Origin: DATBVX01 sp035263105
GTDB lineage: Bacteria > Pseudomonadota > Gammaproteobacteria > Steroidobacterales > Steroidobacteraceae
Assembly (NCBI GenBank): GCA_035263105.1
Contig: DATFRO010000087.1
Location: 1-51,007 of the forward strand
Reading direction: 5' to 3'
DNA length: 51,007 nt
Positions within the stretch are counted from its first letter, which is position 1, and every line of letters starts with the position of its first letter. The translations under genes and the position numbers were made by a program. Below the pieces are notes generated by a model that saw only the letters and a program-made list of their open reading frames with translations, did no database searches and was not told the origin of the DNA. Of this stretch, positions 1 to 8,398 are shown piece by piece.

Positions 1-587
1 GCCCCGATCTCGTCGGCGATCGCCCGGAAGGGGGCGAACTCGAGGGCGCGTGGGTACGCCGAGTGACCCACCACGATCATCTTCGGCCGCTCGCGGCGGG
101 CCAGCGCTGCCACCTGCTCCAGATCGAGGCGACCGTCGGACTCGCGCACGCCGTAGGGCACGACCCGGAAGTACTTGCCGGAGAAGTTGACGGGGCTTCC
201 GTGCGTCAGGTGCCCGCCGTGAGCGAGGTTCATGCTGAGAATCGTGTCGCCCATCTCGAGCTGCGAGAAGTAGACGCACATGTTCGCCTGCGATCCGGAA
301 TGGGGTTGCACGTTCACCGCCTCGGCCCCGAACAGCGCCTTGGCGCGGTCGATGGCGAGGGTTTCCACCGCGTCGACGAACTCGCAGCCTCCGTAGTAGC
401 GCCTGCCCGGATACCCCTCGGCGTACTTGTTGGTGAGCACCGAGCCCTGCGCCTGCAGGACCCGCGGGCTGGTGTAGTTCTCGGAGGCGATCAACTCCAG
501 GTGTTCTTCCTGGCGGCGCCGCTCGCCGTCCAGCGCACGCTTCAGCTCTGGATCGAAATCGCCGACCGTCATCTTCGAATCGAACAT
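1..587 (-). CDS. glyA: Serine hydroxymethyltransferase, N-terminal 195 residues (3' part outside window)
   Basis: GlyA is a cytoplasmic PLP enzyme that interconverts serine plus tetrahydrofolate with glycine plus methylene-tetrahydrofolate, the main one-carbon source. Reading inward from the ATG at 587, the frame is open to the window edge and gives the typical SHMT N-terminus. ELIASENYTSPRV, LTNKYAEGYPGRRYYGG and NVQPHSGSQAN are followed by NLAHGGHLTHGSPVNFSGK. The lysine that binds PLP lies beyond the edge and cannot be checked. A GGAG ribosome site sits about eight bases before the ATG. The gene lies 52 bases downstream of the deacetylase-family gene on the same strand, so co-transcription is possible. 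Identity is secure; the rest of the gene is unseen. Confidence 0.97.
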   Translation of the reverse strand, partial: MFDSKMTVGDFDPELKRALDGERRRQEEHLELIASENYTSPRVLQAQGSVLTNKYAEGYPGRRYYGGCEFVDAVETLAIDRAKALFGAEAVNVQPHSGSQANMCVYFSQLEMGDTILSMNLAHGGHLTHGSPVNFSGKYFRVVPYGVRESDGRLDLEQVAALARRERPKMIVVGHSAYPRALEFAPFRAIADEIG

Positions 588-639
588 CAATGGCTCCGGG
601 ATTGAATCGCTGGCCCGCGTGGCAGGCAGCGGCAGTTTA

Positions 640-1602
640 TCAGTCGGACTCCACCAGCGAGCGCACCACCCGCGTCCAGGCGCGGGCGATGTTGCGCCGG
701 TTGTAGCCGCCCCCGCCCATCGCGAGCACGCGGCCCTGCGCCGAGCCCTTCGCCAGCGAGCACAGGCGCGCAGCGGCGTGCGCGTGGGCCTCCTCGGTCA
801 GGCGCAGGTGCGTGATCGGGTCGCCTTCGAGGCTGTCCGCGCCGCACTGGAACAGGATGAACTCGGGCTGCGCGTGCTCGAGGTAGGTCTCGATCCGCGT
901 CCAGGCCTGGTGAAACTCGGTGTCGTCCGCTCCCGGCGGCAACGGCAGGTTGAGCTTGGTGCCCTTCGCGCGGCCCACGCCGGTTTCCGAAGCCGCGCCG
1001 GTGCCGGGATACAGGTAGCGGCCGTCCTCATGGATATCGGCAAACAGCAGGAACGGATCGTCCTCGAAGCTGTAGAACACGCCGTCACCGTGGTGCGCGT
1101 CGATGTCGATGTAAGCGACGCGCTTGAGGCCAAAGCGGCTGCGCAGGATCTCGGCCGCCACGCCGCAGTCGTTGAAGACGCAGAATCCCGCCGCGTGACC
1201 GCGCGAGGCGTGATGGAGCCCTGCGATTGGTATGAACGCGCGCTGCGCCTCGCCCGACATGATCGTCTCGACGGCGGTCAGCGTTGCGCCGACCACGTTG
1301 CTTGCCGCCTCGAAGATGCCGCGATACGCCGGCGTGTCGCCGGCATCCAGATAGCCCTGGCCGATGGCGGAGCGCTCCTCGACGAGATCGATGTAGGCAG
1401 GAGTGTGGAAGCTGGCGAGCTCGTCGCGGGTCGCCGTCCGCGGCTCCAGCTGCCTGACGGACGCATCGAGTCCCTCGGCCTTCAGCTCGCGCATGAATGC
1501 ATCGTGACGGTCGTAGCCGAACGGATGGCCGTCGCCGAACCCGTAGCGCGCGATCTTTTCGCCAGCGACGAGCGCGACCGGTGAGCGCGTGGATGGCGCC
1601 AT
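640..1602 (-). CDS. Histone deacetylase-family (AcuC/acetylpolyamine amidohydrolase-like) zinc hydrolase
   Basis: This 320-residue protein has the arginase/deacetylase fold signature of class I/II deacetylase-like enzymes. The active-site His pair is H130-H131 in GLHHASRGHAAG. Predicted zinc ligands are D168 and H170 in DIDAHHGDG and D256 in CGADSLEGD. The transition-state tyrosine is Y300 in the GGGGY motif. All catalytic positions are intact, so activity is expected. Bacterial relatives deacetylate acetyl-CoA synthetase, acetylpolyamines or other small acetyl compounds, and the sequence alone does not decide the substrate. No signal peptide is visible, so it is probably cytoplasmic. It precedes glyA on the same strand and diverges from ettA. 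Confidence 0.9.
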   Translation of the reverse strand: MAPSTRSPVALVAGEKIARYGFGDGHPFGYDRHDAFMRELKAEGLDASVRQLEPRTATRDELASFHTPAYIDLVEERSAIGQGYLDAGDTPAYRGIFEAASNVVGATLTAVETIMSGEAQRAFIPIAGLHHASRGHAAGFCVFNDCGVAAEILRSRFGLKRVAYIDIDAHHGDGVFYSFEDDPFLLFADIHEDGRYLYPGTGAASETGVGRAKGTKLNLPLPPGADDTEFHQAWTRIETYLEHAQPEFILFQCGADSLEGDPITHLRLTEEAHAHAAARLCSLAKGSAQGRVLAMGGGGYNRRNIARAWTRVVRSLVESD

Positions 1603-1686
1603 CGGACTTCTCGGACTCCCCCAACCGGACTAGGCAACGCTCGAGTTGCCGCGGGTAGCCTAACACAGGGGGTTGGTGGATAATGC

Positions 1687-1703
1687 GCGGCCTTTTTGGC
1701 CGC
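1687..1703 (+). promoter_or_regulatory. Hairpin in the ettA leader, next to a GATAAT -10-like box
   Basis: A perfect GCGGCC / GGCCGC inverted repeat of six base pairs encloses a loop of five T residues. It lies 27 bases before the ettA ATG. GATAAT at 1679-1684 could be a -10 element, which would put the hairpin at the very 5' end of the transcript. No good -35 hexamer is seen at 16-18 bases. A 5'-terminal hairpin can stabilise an mRNA; that role is inferred. Confidence 0.35.
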
Positions 1704-1730
1704 AGCCGCAACGCCTTTTCCTCTTCTCGC

Positions 1731-3404
1731 ATGGCCCAGTACATCTACACCATGAACCGGGTATCCAAGGTGGTACCCCCGAAGCGCATCATCCTGCGCG
1801 ACATCTCCTTGAGTTTTTTTCCCGGCGCGAAGATCGGCGTGCTCGGCCTGAACGGCGCCGGCAAGTCGACGCTGCTCAAGATCATGGCCGGGCTCGACCA
1901 GGAGATCGAAGGCGAAGCGCGGCCGCAGCCGGGCATCAAGATCGGGTACCTGCAGCAGGAGCCGCAGCTCGATCTCACCAAGGATGTGCGCGCCATCGTG
2001 ACGGAAGGCGTCGGCGAGACGCAGCAGCTCATCGACCGCTTCAACGCGATCAGCGACAAGTTCGCCGAACCGGTCTCCGACGAGGAGATGCAGAAGCTCC
2101 TCGAAGAGCAGTCGAAGCTCCAGGACGCGATCGATGCGGTGCAGGGCTGGGAGCTCGAGCGCAAGCTCGAGATCGCCGCCGACGCGCTGCGCCTGCCGCC
2201 GTGGGACGCGAAGGTCGAGACTTTGTCCGGCGGGGAACGCCGGCGCGTCGCGTTGTGCCGGCTCCTGCTGTCACAGCCCGACATGCTGTTGCTCGATGAG
2301 CCCACGAACCATCTCGACGCTGAATCGGTCGCCTGGCTCGAGCGCTACCTGGAGGAGTATCCGAGCACGGTGATCGCGGTCACGCACGACCGCTACTTCC
2401 TCGACAACGTCGCGGGCTGGATTCTCGAGCTCGATCGCGGCTACGGCATTCCGTGGGAGGGCAACTACTCATCGTGGCTCGAGCAGAAGGACGCGCGCCT
2501 GCAGCAGGAGGAGAGGCAGCAGGAAGCGCTGCGCAAGTCGCTGCAGCGCGAACTCGAATGGGTGCGCGCGAACCCCAAGGCGCGCCAGGCGAAGAGCAAG
2601 GCACGCGTGCAGCGCTACGAGGAGCTCGCCTCCCAGGAATTCCAGAAGCGCAACGAGACCAACGAGATCTACATTCCGCCCGGCCCGCGCCTCGGCGAGC
2701 TCGCGGTCGAAGTGAACAACCTGCGCAAGGGGTTCGGCGACCGGCTGCTGATCGACAACCTGAGCTTTCGCCTGCCCGCGGGCGGGATCGTCGGCATCAT
2801 CGGCCCGAACGGTGCGGGCAAGACGACGCTGTTCCGGATGCTGAGCGGCGTGGATAAGCCCGACTCCGGCCAGATCCGCATCGGGCCCACCGTCAAGCTC
2901 GCGTACGTGGACCAGTCGCGCCAGTCCCTGAACGACGCGAATACCGTGTGGACCGAGATCTCGGACGGCCAGGACCTGATCCGCGTCGGCAACTATGAGA
3001 CGCCCTCGCGCGGCTACGTGGGACGCTTCAACTTCCGCGGCGTGCAGCAGCAGCAACTGATCGGTGAGCTGTCGGGCGGTGAGCGCAACCGCGTGCATCT
3101 CGCCAAGGTGCTGCGCACCGGCGGCAACGTGCTGCTGCTGGATGAGCCGACCAACGATCTCGACGTCGAGACGTTGCGCGCGCTCGAGGAGGCGCTGCTG
3201 GCGTTCCCCGGCTGCGCCGTTGTGATCTCGCACGATCGCTGGTTCCTCGATCGCATCGCGACGCACATCCTCGCCTTCGAAGGCAATTCCGAGGTCGTGT
3301 GGTTCGAGGGTAACTACGCGGAGTACGTCGAGGACCTGCACCGCCGGCGCGGCACCGACGCCGACCAGCCGCACCGCATCCGCTACAAGCCGCTCAACAC
3401 TTGA
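1731..3404 (+). CDS. ettA: Energy-dependent translational throttle protein, ABC-F ATPase
   Basis: EttA is a soluble ABC-F ATPase that binds the ribosomal E site and gates the first elongation steps according to energy charge. The first Walker A is GLNGAGKST at residues 39-47, and a signature LSGGERRR lies near 165-172 followed by LLLDEPTNHLD. A charged helical linker (the P-site tRNA interaction motif) follows, then a second Walker A GPNGAGKTT near 358 and a second LSGGERNR. The E. coli family begins MAQ and is about 555 residues. I therefore start at the ATG at 1731 (557 residues) rather than the in-frame ATG at 1683, which would add 16 non-conserved residues. Its last 11 bases overlap the end of hutG on the other strand. 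Confidence 0.96.
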   Translation: MAQYIYTMNRVSKVVPPKRIILRDISLSFFPGAKIGVLGLNGAGKSTLLKIMAGLDQEIEGEARPQPGIKIGYLQQEPQLDLTKDVRAIVTEGVGETQQLIDRFNAISDKFAEPVSDEEMQKLLEEQSKLQDAIDAVQGWELERKLEIAADALRLPPWDAKVETLSGGERRRVALCRLLLSQPDMLLLDEPTNHLDAESVAWLERYLEEYPSTVIAVTHDRYFLDNVAGWILELDRGYGIPWEGNYSSWLEQKDARLQQEERQQEALRKSLQRELEWVRANPKARQAKSKARVQRYEELASQEFQKRNETNEIYIPPGPRLGELAVEVNNLRKGFGDRLLIDNLSFRLPAGGIVGIIGPNGAGKTTLFRMLSGVDKPDSGQIRIGPTVKLAYVDQSRQSLNDANTVWTEISDGQDLIRVGNYETPSRGYVGRFNFRGVQQQQLIGELSGGERNRVHLAKVLRTGGNVLLLDEPTNDLDVETLRALEEALLAFPGCAVVISHDRWFLDRIATHILAFEGNSEVVWFEGNYAEYVEDLHRRRGTDADQPHRIRYKPLNT

Positions 3405-4209
3405 GGTGCGGCGCGCGGACCGCGTCTGCGATCGCCGTGAAGATGCGCTCGAGCCGCTCGCGGAATTCGCCGAACAACGGCTGTCGCTCGGCGCCCCGCG
3501 GCTGTCCTTCGCGCATGTAGAGTCGCTGGCACATCTCGATCTGCAGTGTCTGCACGTGCTCGACCGAGCAGTAGTGCGCGGTGATGAAGCCGCCCTTGTA
3601 GGGCTGGTTGATGCTGACGGCGAGCTGCTCCGCGCGGAACAGCTCGCGTACCAGGTGCGTGAGAACCGCATCGCAGGTGGTGCCGTCGCGATCGCCCAGG
3701 AATACGTCCTCGCGCAACTCGCCGTGCAGGCGGCTGGCGCGGGATTCGACGCTGTGCAGATCGATGAGGTAACAGCGGCCGAACTGCGCCACTTTCTCGC
3801 GCAAGCGCTTCTCCAGCGCCGCGTGATACGGCCGATGATATTTCTGCACGCGATCCGCGACCTCGGCGGGCGTCGGTGCAGAGCGCCAGATCGGTTCGCC
3901 CTGGAAGGTCTCGGTCGGCACCAGCGTGGTCTCGAAACGTCCCGGGTAGAGAGGCCTCGAGTCCGCGGGCCGATTGAGGTCCACCACGAAGCGATGGTGG
4001 GTCGCGTGGATCACGTCGATGCCGAGATCGGGCAGGAAAGCGTAGAGCTGGTGCAGGTGCCAGTCGGTCATCATCTCGGCGCTGAGCGCCGGGTTCGCGA
4101 ACTGGCGCGCGATGTCCGCGGGCACGAACGTTCCGGTGTGTGGAATGCTGGTGAGCAGCGCGATCTCCTCGCGCCGCGCGGGCAGGTAACGCCAGAGGGC
4201 TTCGGACAT
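3394..4209 (-). CDS. hutG: N-formylglutamate deformylase
   Basis: HutG hydrolyses N-formyl-L-glutamate to glutamate and formate, the last step of the five-step histidine route. The 271-residue product has the family landmarks LLTSIPHTGTFVP near the N-terminus, VVDLNRPADSRPLYPG and YLIDLHSVESRA, which supply the expected metal-site histidines and acidic residues. Length matches the usual 265-275. The start at 4209 has GGAGA five bases upstream. A longer in-frame reading from 4452 runs through the end of hutF and is composition noise. It lies 22 bases after hutF, so the two consecutive enzymes are almost certainly co-transcribed. Its 3' end overlaps ettA by 11 bases. Confidence 0.95.
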   Translation of the reverse strand: MSEALWRYLPARREEIALLTSIPHTGTFVPADIARQFANPALSAEMMTDWHLHQLYAFLPDLGIDVIHATHHRFVVDLNRPADSRPLYPGRFETTLVPTETFQGEPIWRSAPTPAEVADRVQKYHRPYHAALEKRLREKVAQFGRCYLIDLHSVESRASRLHGELREDVFLGDRDGTTCDAVLTHLVRELFRAEQLAVSINQPYKGGFITAHYCSVEHVQTLQIEMCQRLYMREGQPRGAERQPLFGEFRERLERIFTAIADAVRAPHLKC

Positions 4210-4231
4210 GAGGGTCTCCGCTCGTTGGACT

Positions 4232-5569
4232 TCAGGCCCGGAGTGACTCGTGCAGGCGGCGCATGACGGCGGCGAAGCGTGCCGCATCGTCACGGCGCGT
4301 CGGCTCGCCCCGCTCCACGCGCCGCTCGCCGCCGACATAGACCGAATCGATCTGCGCCGCACTGCCGCCCGTGATCCAGGCATCGAGCACCTGCTCGGGG
4401 GCAACCCCCGCGAACAACGGGTTCTCGAGGTCGAGCACCGTGAGGTCCGCATAGGCGTCCGGCATGATGCGGCCGATCGCCTGCGCCAGCGCGCGAGCGC
4501 CGGTCTCGGCCGCTTCCTGCCACAGCGGCAGGCCGAGTCCCAGCGTGCCGCTCAGCACGCTGCGCCGGCGAGTGACGAGGCGCTGTCCGTATTCCGAGAG
4601 CCGCAGCTCCTCCACTGCGTCGATGCGCGCATTGCTGTCCGATCCCACGGCGAAGGTGCCGCCACGCGCCACGAACTCAGGCAATGCAAACAGGCCATCG
4701 CCGAGATACGCCTCGGTGAGGGGACACAACACCAGGTTCGCGCGCCGCGCATGCAGCAGCTCGATCTCTGCCGGCTCGGCATGCGTCGCGTGCACCAGGC
4801 TCCAGCGCTCGTCGAGTGGCACGCTGTCATCGAGACACTGGATCGGCGGGCGACCGTAGAGCGCGCGGCATTCGTTCACCTCGCGCATCTGCTCGCTCAC
4901 GTGGATGTGGAGCGGTGCTCGCGGGCTGAGGATCTCGTCGGTCAGGGCCACGAGCGCCGGCAGACTCTCCAACGGCACCGCTCGCAACGAATGCGGCGCG
5001 ACGCCGCAGGGTTCCTTGCGCAACTGCTCCAGCAGGCGGCCGAATTCCTCCAGCGACTCGTGGATGAAGCGGGCCTGCTCGGGCAGCGGCGGCCGGTTGA
5101 ACCCGCCGCGCTGATAGAGCACGGGCAGGAGCGTCATGCGAATCCCCGCCTCGCGCGCCGCCTCCCGCACGGCCAGCGCCATGTCCAGGGTCTTCGAGCC
5201 ATCACGCGCGTGGTGCAGGTAGTGGAATTCGCCCACTGACGTGAAGCCGGCGCTCAACATCTCGGTGAACGTGCGCGCCGCGATCACACGCAGGTCCTCG
5301 GGTTCGAGCGCGTTGGCGATCGCGTACATCGCCTCGCGCCAGCTCCAGAATGAATCGGTGGCGCGTGTCTCCGGAACGCCAACCAGCGCGCGCTGGAACG
5401 CGTGGCTGTGCGCGTTGGGCATGCCGGGAAGTGCCAGTTGCCCGTCCCATGGACCTGCCGCGACAGCCTCGATGCTGGTGATGCGCCCGTCATCGCCGAT
5501 GGCGAGACGTCGACCCTTCTCGAGACCGTTTGGCGTCAGCAGATATTCAAAACTGAGCGTCCGCAGCAT
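4232..5569 (-). CDS. hutF: Formimidoylglutamate deiminase
   Basis: HutF removes ammonia from N-formimino-L-glutamate to give N-formylglutamate. It is an amidohydrolase-superfamily metalloenzyme of 445 residues, the normal length. The first metal motif is PGMPNAHSHAFQ, followed by FWSWREAMY, then HIHVSEQ, LVHATHAE and the late SDSNARID acidic motif. The start at 5569 gives an N-terminus that aligns with the family; the reading frame continues upstream to 5659, but those 30 residues are not conserved and overlap hutI. It heads the hutF-hutG pair and diverges from hutI, with only 34 bases between the two start codons. Any hutF promoter must therefore lie inside hutI. Confidence 0.95.
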   Translation of the reverse strand: MLRTLSFEYLLTPNGLEKGRRLAIGDDGRITSIEAVAAGPWDGQLALPGMPNAHSHAFQRALVGVPETRATDSFWSWREAMYAIANALEPEDLRVIAARTFTEMLSAGFTSVGEFHYLHHARDGSKTLDMALAVREAAREAGIRMTLLPVLYQRGGFNRPPLPEQARFIHESLEEFGRLLEQLRKEPCGVAPHSLRAVPLESLPALVALTDEILSPRAPLHIHVSEQMREVNECRALYGRPPIQCLDDSVPLDERWSLVHATHAEPAEIELLHARRANLVLCPLTEAYLGDGLFALPEFVARGGTFAVGSDSNARIDAVEELRLSEYGQRLVTRRRSVLSGTLGLGLPLWQEAAETGARALAQAIGRIMPDAYADLTVLDLENPLFAGVAPEQVLDAWITGGSAAQIDSVYVGGERRVERGEPTRRDDAARFAAVMRRLHESLRA

Positions 5570-5603
5570 ACCCTTGAGCGCATCGCAGTAACCGAGCCTG
5601 CCC

Positions 5604-6788
5604 TTGTTCGATCTGAGAGTCGATAACGCGCGATTGTATCCGATGGACGGCACCGCCAAGCCGAGTGCCGCGCGCTCCTTCGCCGTGAACCAGGGTGTGA
5701 TCGTCGCGCTCGATGCGCCCGGCCCCGCGCGAGCGACGTTTGACGCGCAAGACGCCGTCGTTCTGCCGGGCTTGGTGGATTGTCATACGCATACCGTCTA
5801 TGCGGGGGATCGTGCGCGCGAGCACCGCCAGAAGCTCGCCGGCGTCACCTACGCCGAGATCGCCCGCGCCGGCGGCGGCATCGTTTCGACGGTGCGCGCA
5901 GTGCGCGCCGCGAGCGAGCGCGATCTCGTCGCGGCCGCGCGGCCGCGGGTTGCCGCCCTCGCCGCAGAAGGCGTCACCACACTCGAGGTCAAGAGCGGCT
6001 ACGGCCTCGACGTCGAGAACGAGCTCAAGATGCTGCGCGCGATCCGCGCGCTCGCCGGCGAATCCGCGGTGCGATTGGTTCCGACGCTGCTCGCCGCACA
6101 CGCGGTGCCACCCGAATCGAGTCGCGCCGACTACATCGACCTCGTGATCAGCGAACTCCTGCCGCGCGTCCGCGAGGAGCAGCTCGCCGCTTGCGTCGAT
6201 GCCTTCATCGAGAGCATTGCCTTTGACCTCGAAGATGCGCGGCGCCTCTTCACGCGAGCGCGCGAGCTCGGCTTCACGGTTCGCGTGCACGCTGAACAGC
6301 TGTCGGCGAGCGGCGCCGCCGCGCTCGCGGCCGAGTTCGGCGCACTGTCGTGCGATCACCTTGAGTACCTCGACGACGCCGGCGCTCGCGCCATGGCGCG
6401 CGCCGGCACGATCGCGGTGCTCCTGCCCGGGGCCTTCTACTTCCTGCGAGAAACGCGCCGGCCGCCGGTATCGTTGCTGCGCGAGCACGGTGTCGCGATG
6501 GCGGTCGCGTCCGACCTCAATCCCGGCTCCTCGCCGATCGCAAGTCTCCTCACCTGCCTGCACATGTCGGTGTTGCTCCTCGGGCTGACGCCGGAGGAAG
6601 CGCTGCTCGCGGTCACATACAATGCCGCCCGCGCCCTCGGGCGCACCGACCTGGGGACACTGACTGCGGGAAAGCGCGCGGATTTCACGGTGTGGAGCAT
6701 TCCGGAGCCGGAATTCCTCGCATACCAGCTCGGCGGCGTGAGGCCCACGGCGATCTTCATCAACGGAGTGCAACGGCCCCGTGACTGA
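5604..6788 (+). CDS. hutI: Imidazolonepropionase
   Basis: HutI opens the ring of 4-imidazolone-5-propionate to give N-formimino-L-glutamate. The 394-residue amidohydrolase shows LPGLVDCHTHTVYAGDR (metal HxH), AEIARAGGGIVSTV, LEVKSGYGLD, VRVHAEQLSASG, CDHLEYLDDAG and ASDLNPGSSP, all characteristic of the family. I choose the TTG at 5604 because the residues before the ATG at 5643, ending in DNARLYPMDG, match the conserved family N-terminus. The ribosome site is weak. The stop overlaps the GTG of hutH by eight bases, which suggests translational coupling. The family usually runs near 400 residues, so this is full length. Confidence 0.95.
   Translation: MFDLRVDNARLYPMDGTAKPSAARSFAVNQGVIVALDAPGPARATFDAQDAVVLPGLVDCHTHTVYAGDRAREHRQKLAGVTYAEIARAGGGIVSTVRAVRAASERDLVAAARPRVAALAAEGVTTLEVKSGYGLDVENELKMLRAIRALAGESAVRLVPTLLAAHAVPPESSRADYIDLVISELLPRVREEQLAACVDAFIESIAFDLEDARRLFTRARELGFTVRVHAEQLSASGAAALAAEFGALSCDHLEYLDDAGARAMARAGTIAVLLPGAFYFLRETRRPPVSLLREHGVAMAVASDLNPGSSPIASLLTCLHMSVLLLGLTPEEALLAVTYNAARALGRTDLGTLTAGKRADFTVWSIPEPEFLAYQLGGVRPTAIFINGVQRPRD
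5633..5659 (-). promoter_or_regulatory. Candidate hutF-hutG promoter inside the hutI coding region
   Basis: On the minus strand, TACAAT (5633-5638, five of six consensus) is preceded by TTGGCG (5654-5659, four of six) with a 15-base spacer, slightly short. Initiation would fall near 5626, giving a leader of about 57 bases before hutF. The hexamers lie within the first 20 codons of hutI, so transcription from this site would run antisense to the hutI start. Confidence 0.4.
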
Positions 6789-8316
6789 CACCTGGCAACT
6801 GACCGGCAGCGATCTCACCGTCGAGAAGCTGGCCGACTTCGAAGAGCGCCACCCGAAGGTCGCCCTCAGCGGCGAAGCGCGCGCCCGCGTGCAGAAGAGC
6901 CGCGACACCGTGGCGGCCGCGGTGACTGACGGGCGCGTGAGCTACGGCATCACGACCGGCTTCGGCGCGTTCGCCAATCGGCAGATTCCCGCGGCCAAGG
7001 TGAAGGAACTACAGCTCAACCTGGTTCGCAGTCACAGCTGCGGCATCGGCGAGCCACTGCCCGATGCGATCGTCCGCCGCATCCTGCTCCTCAAGGCCAA
7101 CAGCCTGGCAGCGGGCTTTTCCGGCGTTCGTCCGCTCGTCATCGAGGCGCTCCTGGCATTCCTGAACAACAACGTCGTCCCGGTCATCCCGAGTCGCGGC
7201 TCGGTCGGCGCCTCAGGCGACCTCGCGCCGCTCGCTCACCTCACGCTTGCACTGATCGGCGAGGGCGAGGCGCGGCACAAGGACCAGGTCCTGTCGGGTA
7301 AGGATGTGGCGCGGGCCGCGGGCATCGCGCCGCTCGATCTCGAAGCCAAGGAAGGGCTCGCATTGCTCAACGGCACGCAGCTGAGCGCCGCGCTTGCGAT
7401 CGAAGGAGTGCTACGCGCACAAAACCTGCTGCACAGCGCGATCGTGGTCGGCGCTCTCACGGTCGATGCGCTCGCCGGCAGTTATGCGCCGTTCGATGCG
7501 CGCATCCATGCCGCGCGCGGTCTGCCCGGCCAGAGCTACGTCGCCGAGTGTTTCCGGCAGCTGCTGACCGACAGCGAGATCAAGCGCAGCCACGAGAACT
7601 GCGATCGCGTGCAGGACCCCTACGCAGTGCGCTGCATGCCGCAGGTCTACGGTGCGGTTGCCGACACGCTCACCCACGCACGCCAGGTGCTCGAGGCCGA
7701 GTGCAACGGGGTTTCCGACAATCCGCTGATCTTCGGCGATGAAATCCTCTCGGGGGGCAACTTCCACGCGGCGCCACTCGGCTTCGTCAGCGATTTCCTC
7801 GGCATCGCGGTCGCGGAGCTCGCCAGCATGTCGGAGCGGCGCACCGACCTGCTCGATCGGCGCGTGAACCCGGCCCTCAACATGTTCCTCACCAGCGAGC
7901 CGGGCGTGGAGTCCGGCTTCATGATTGCGCACGTGACCGCCGCGGCGCTGACGTCCGAGAACAAGACACTCGCGCACCCCGCATCGGTCGACAGCATTCC
8001 GACCTCGGCCGGGCAGGAAGATCACGTGAGCATGGCGCCGTGGGCGGGACTGAAGCTCCTCAGGATCTGCGACAACACCGCCGTGGTGCTCGGCATCGAA
8101 TTGCTCGCCGCCGCGCGCGCCATCGATCACATGCGGCCCCTGCGCTCGACGCCTGCGCTGGAAGCGCTGCATGCAGCGGTGCGCAAGCGCGTGCCCTTCA
8201 ATCCGAAGGATCACCGCCTCGATGGTGACATAAGCAAGCTGACCGCAATGGTGCAGTCGCGCGAACTGTGTGAATTTCTTCGACAGGGCGCCGGAGCGGT
8301 TCCGGCGCATGAATGA
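6781..8316 (+). CDS. hutH: Histidine ammonia-lyase
   Basis: HutH deaminates L-histidine to trans-urocanate, the first step of histidine breakdown, in the cytoplasm as a tetramer. The 511-residue protein has the MIO-forming triad Ala144-Ser145-Gly146 in GSVGASGDLAPL. Tyr55 lies in YGITTGFG, and QDPYAVRCMPQ, ECNGVSDNPL and QEDHVSMAPW follow. All are family hallmarks and the length is normal. The start is a GTG at 6781 that overlaps the last eight bases of hutI, so hutI-hutH is a coupled pair. A strong hairpin spans the last codons. hutU, which catalyses the next step, is not adjacent on this strand. Confidence 0.97.
   Translation: MTDTWQLTGSDLTVEKLADFEERHPKVALSGEARARVQKSRDTVAAAVTDGRVSYGITTGFGAFANRQIPAAKVKELQLNLVRSHSCGIGEPLPDAIVRRILLLKANSLAAGFSGVRPLVIEALLAFLNNNVVPVIPSRGSVGASGDLAPLAHLTLALIGEGEARHKDQVLSGKDVARAAGIAPLDLEAKEGLALLNGTQLSAALAIEGVLRAQNLLHSAIVVGALTVDALAGSYAPFDARIHAARGLPGQSYVAECFRQLLTDSEIKRSHENCDRVQDPYAVRCMPQVYGAVADTLTHARQVLEAECNGVSDNPLIFGDEILSGGNFHAAPLGFVSDFLGIAVAELASMSERRTDLLDRRVNPALNMFLTSEPGVESGFMIAHVTAAALTSENKTLAHPASVDSIPTSAGQEDHVSMAPWAGLKLLRICDNTAVVLGIELLAAARAIDHMRPLRSTPALEALHAAVRKRVPFNPKDHRLDGDISKLTAMVQSRELCEFLRQGAGAVPAHE
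8288..8308 (+). promoter_or_regulatory. Strong GC hairpin at the 3' end of hutH
   Basis: GCGCCGGA and TCCGGCGC form a perfect eight-base-pair stem around a five-base loop, ending six bases before the hutH stop codon. No T-run follows, so it is not a standard intrinsic terminator. It could protect the hutIH mRNA 3' end or cause pausing. GCGCCGG occurs twice more in the following 80 bases. Confidence 0.35.
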
Positions 8317-8398
8317 GCGCGCGCATCTGGGTTACACTTTCCGCGCCGGTTTGCCGATTCGGGGGATGAAGCGCCGGCGCTGAAAGCAGGAAGAATAA

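Noticed and set aside
4210..4452. 81-codon N-terminal extension of hutG
   Set aside because: It overlaps the end of hutF, is Arg/Ser-rich and unlike the family; a ribosome site supports 4209.
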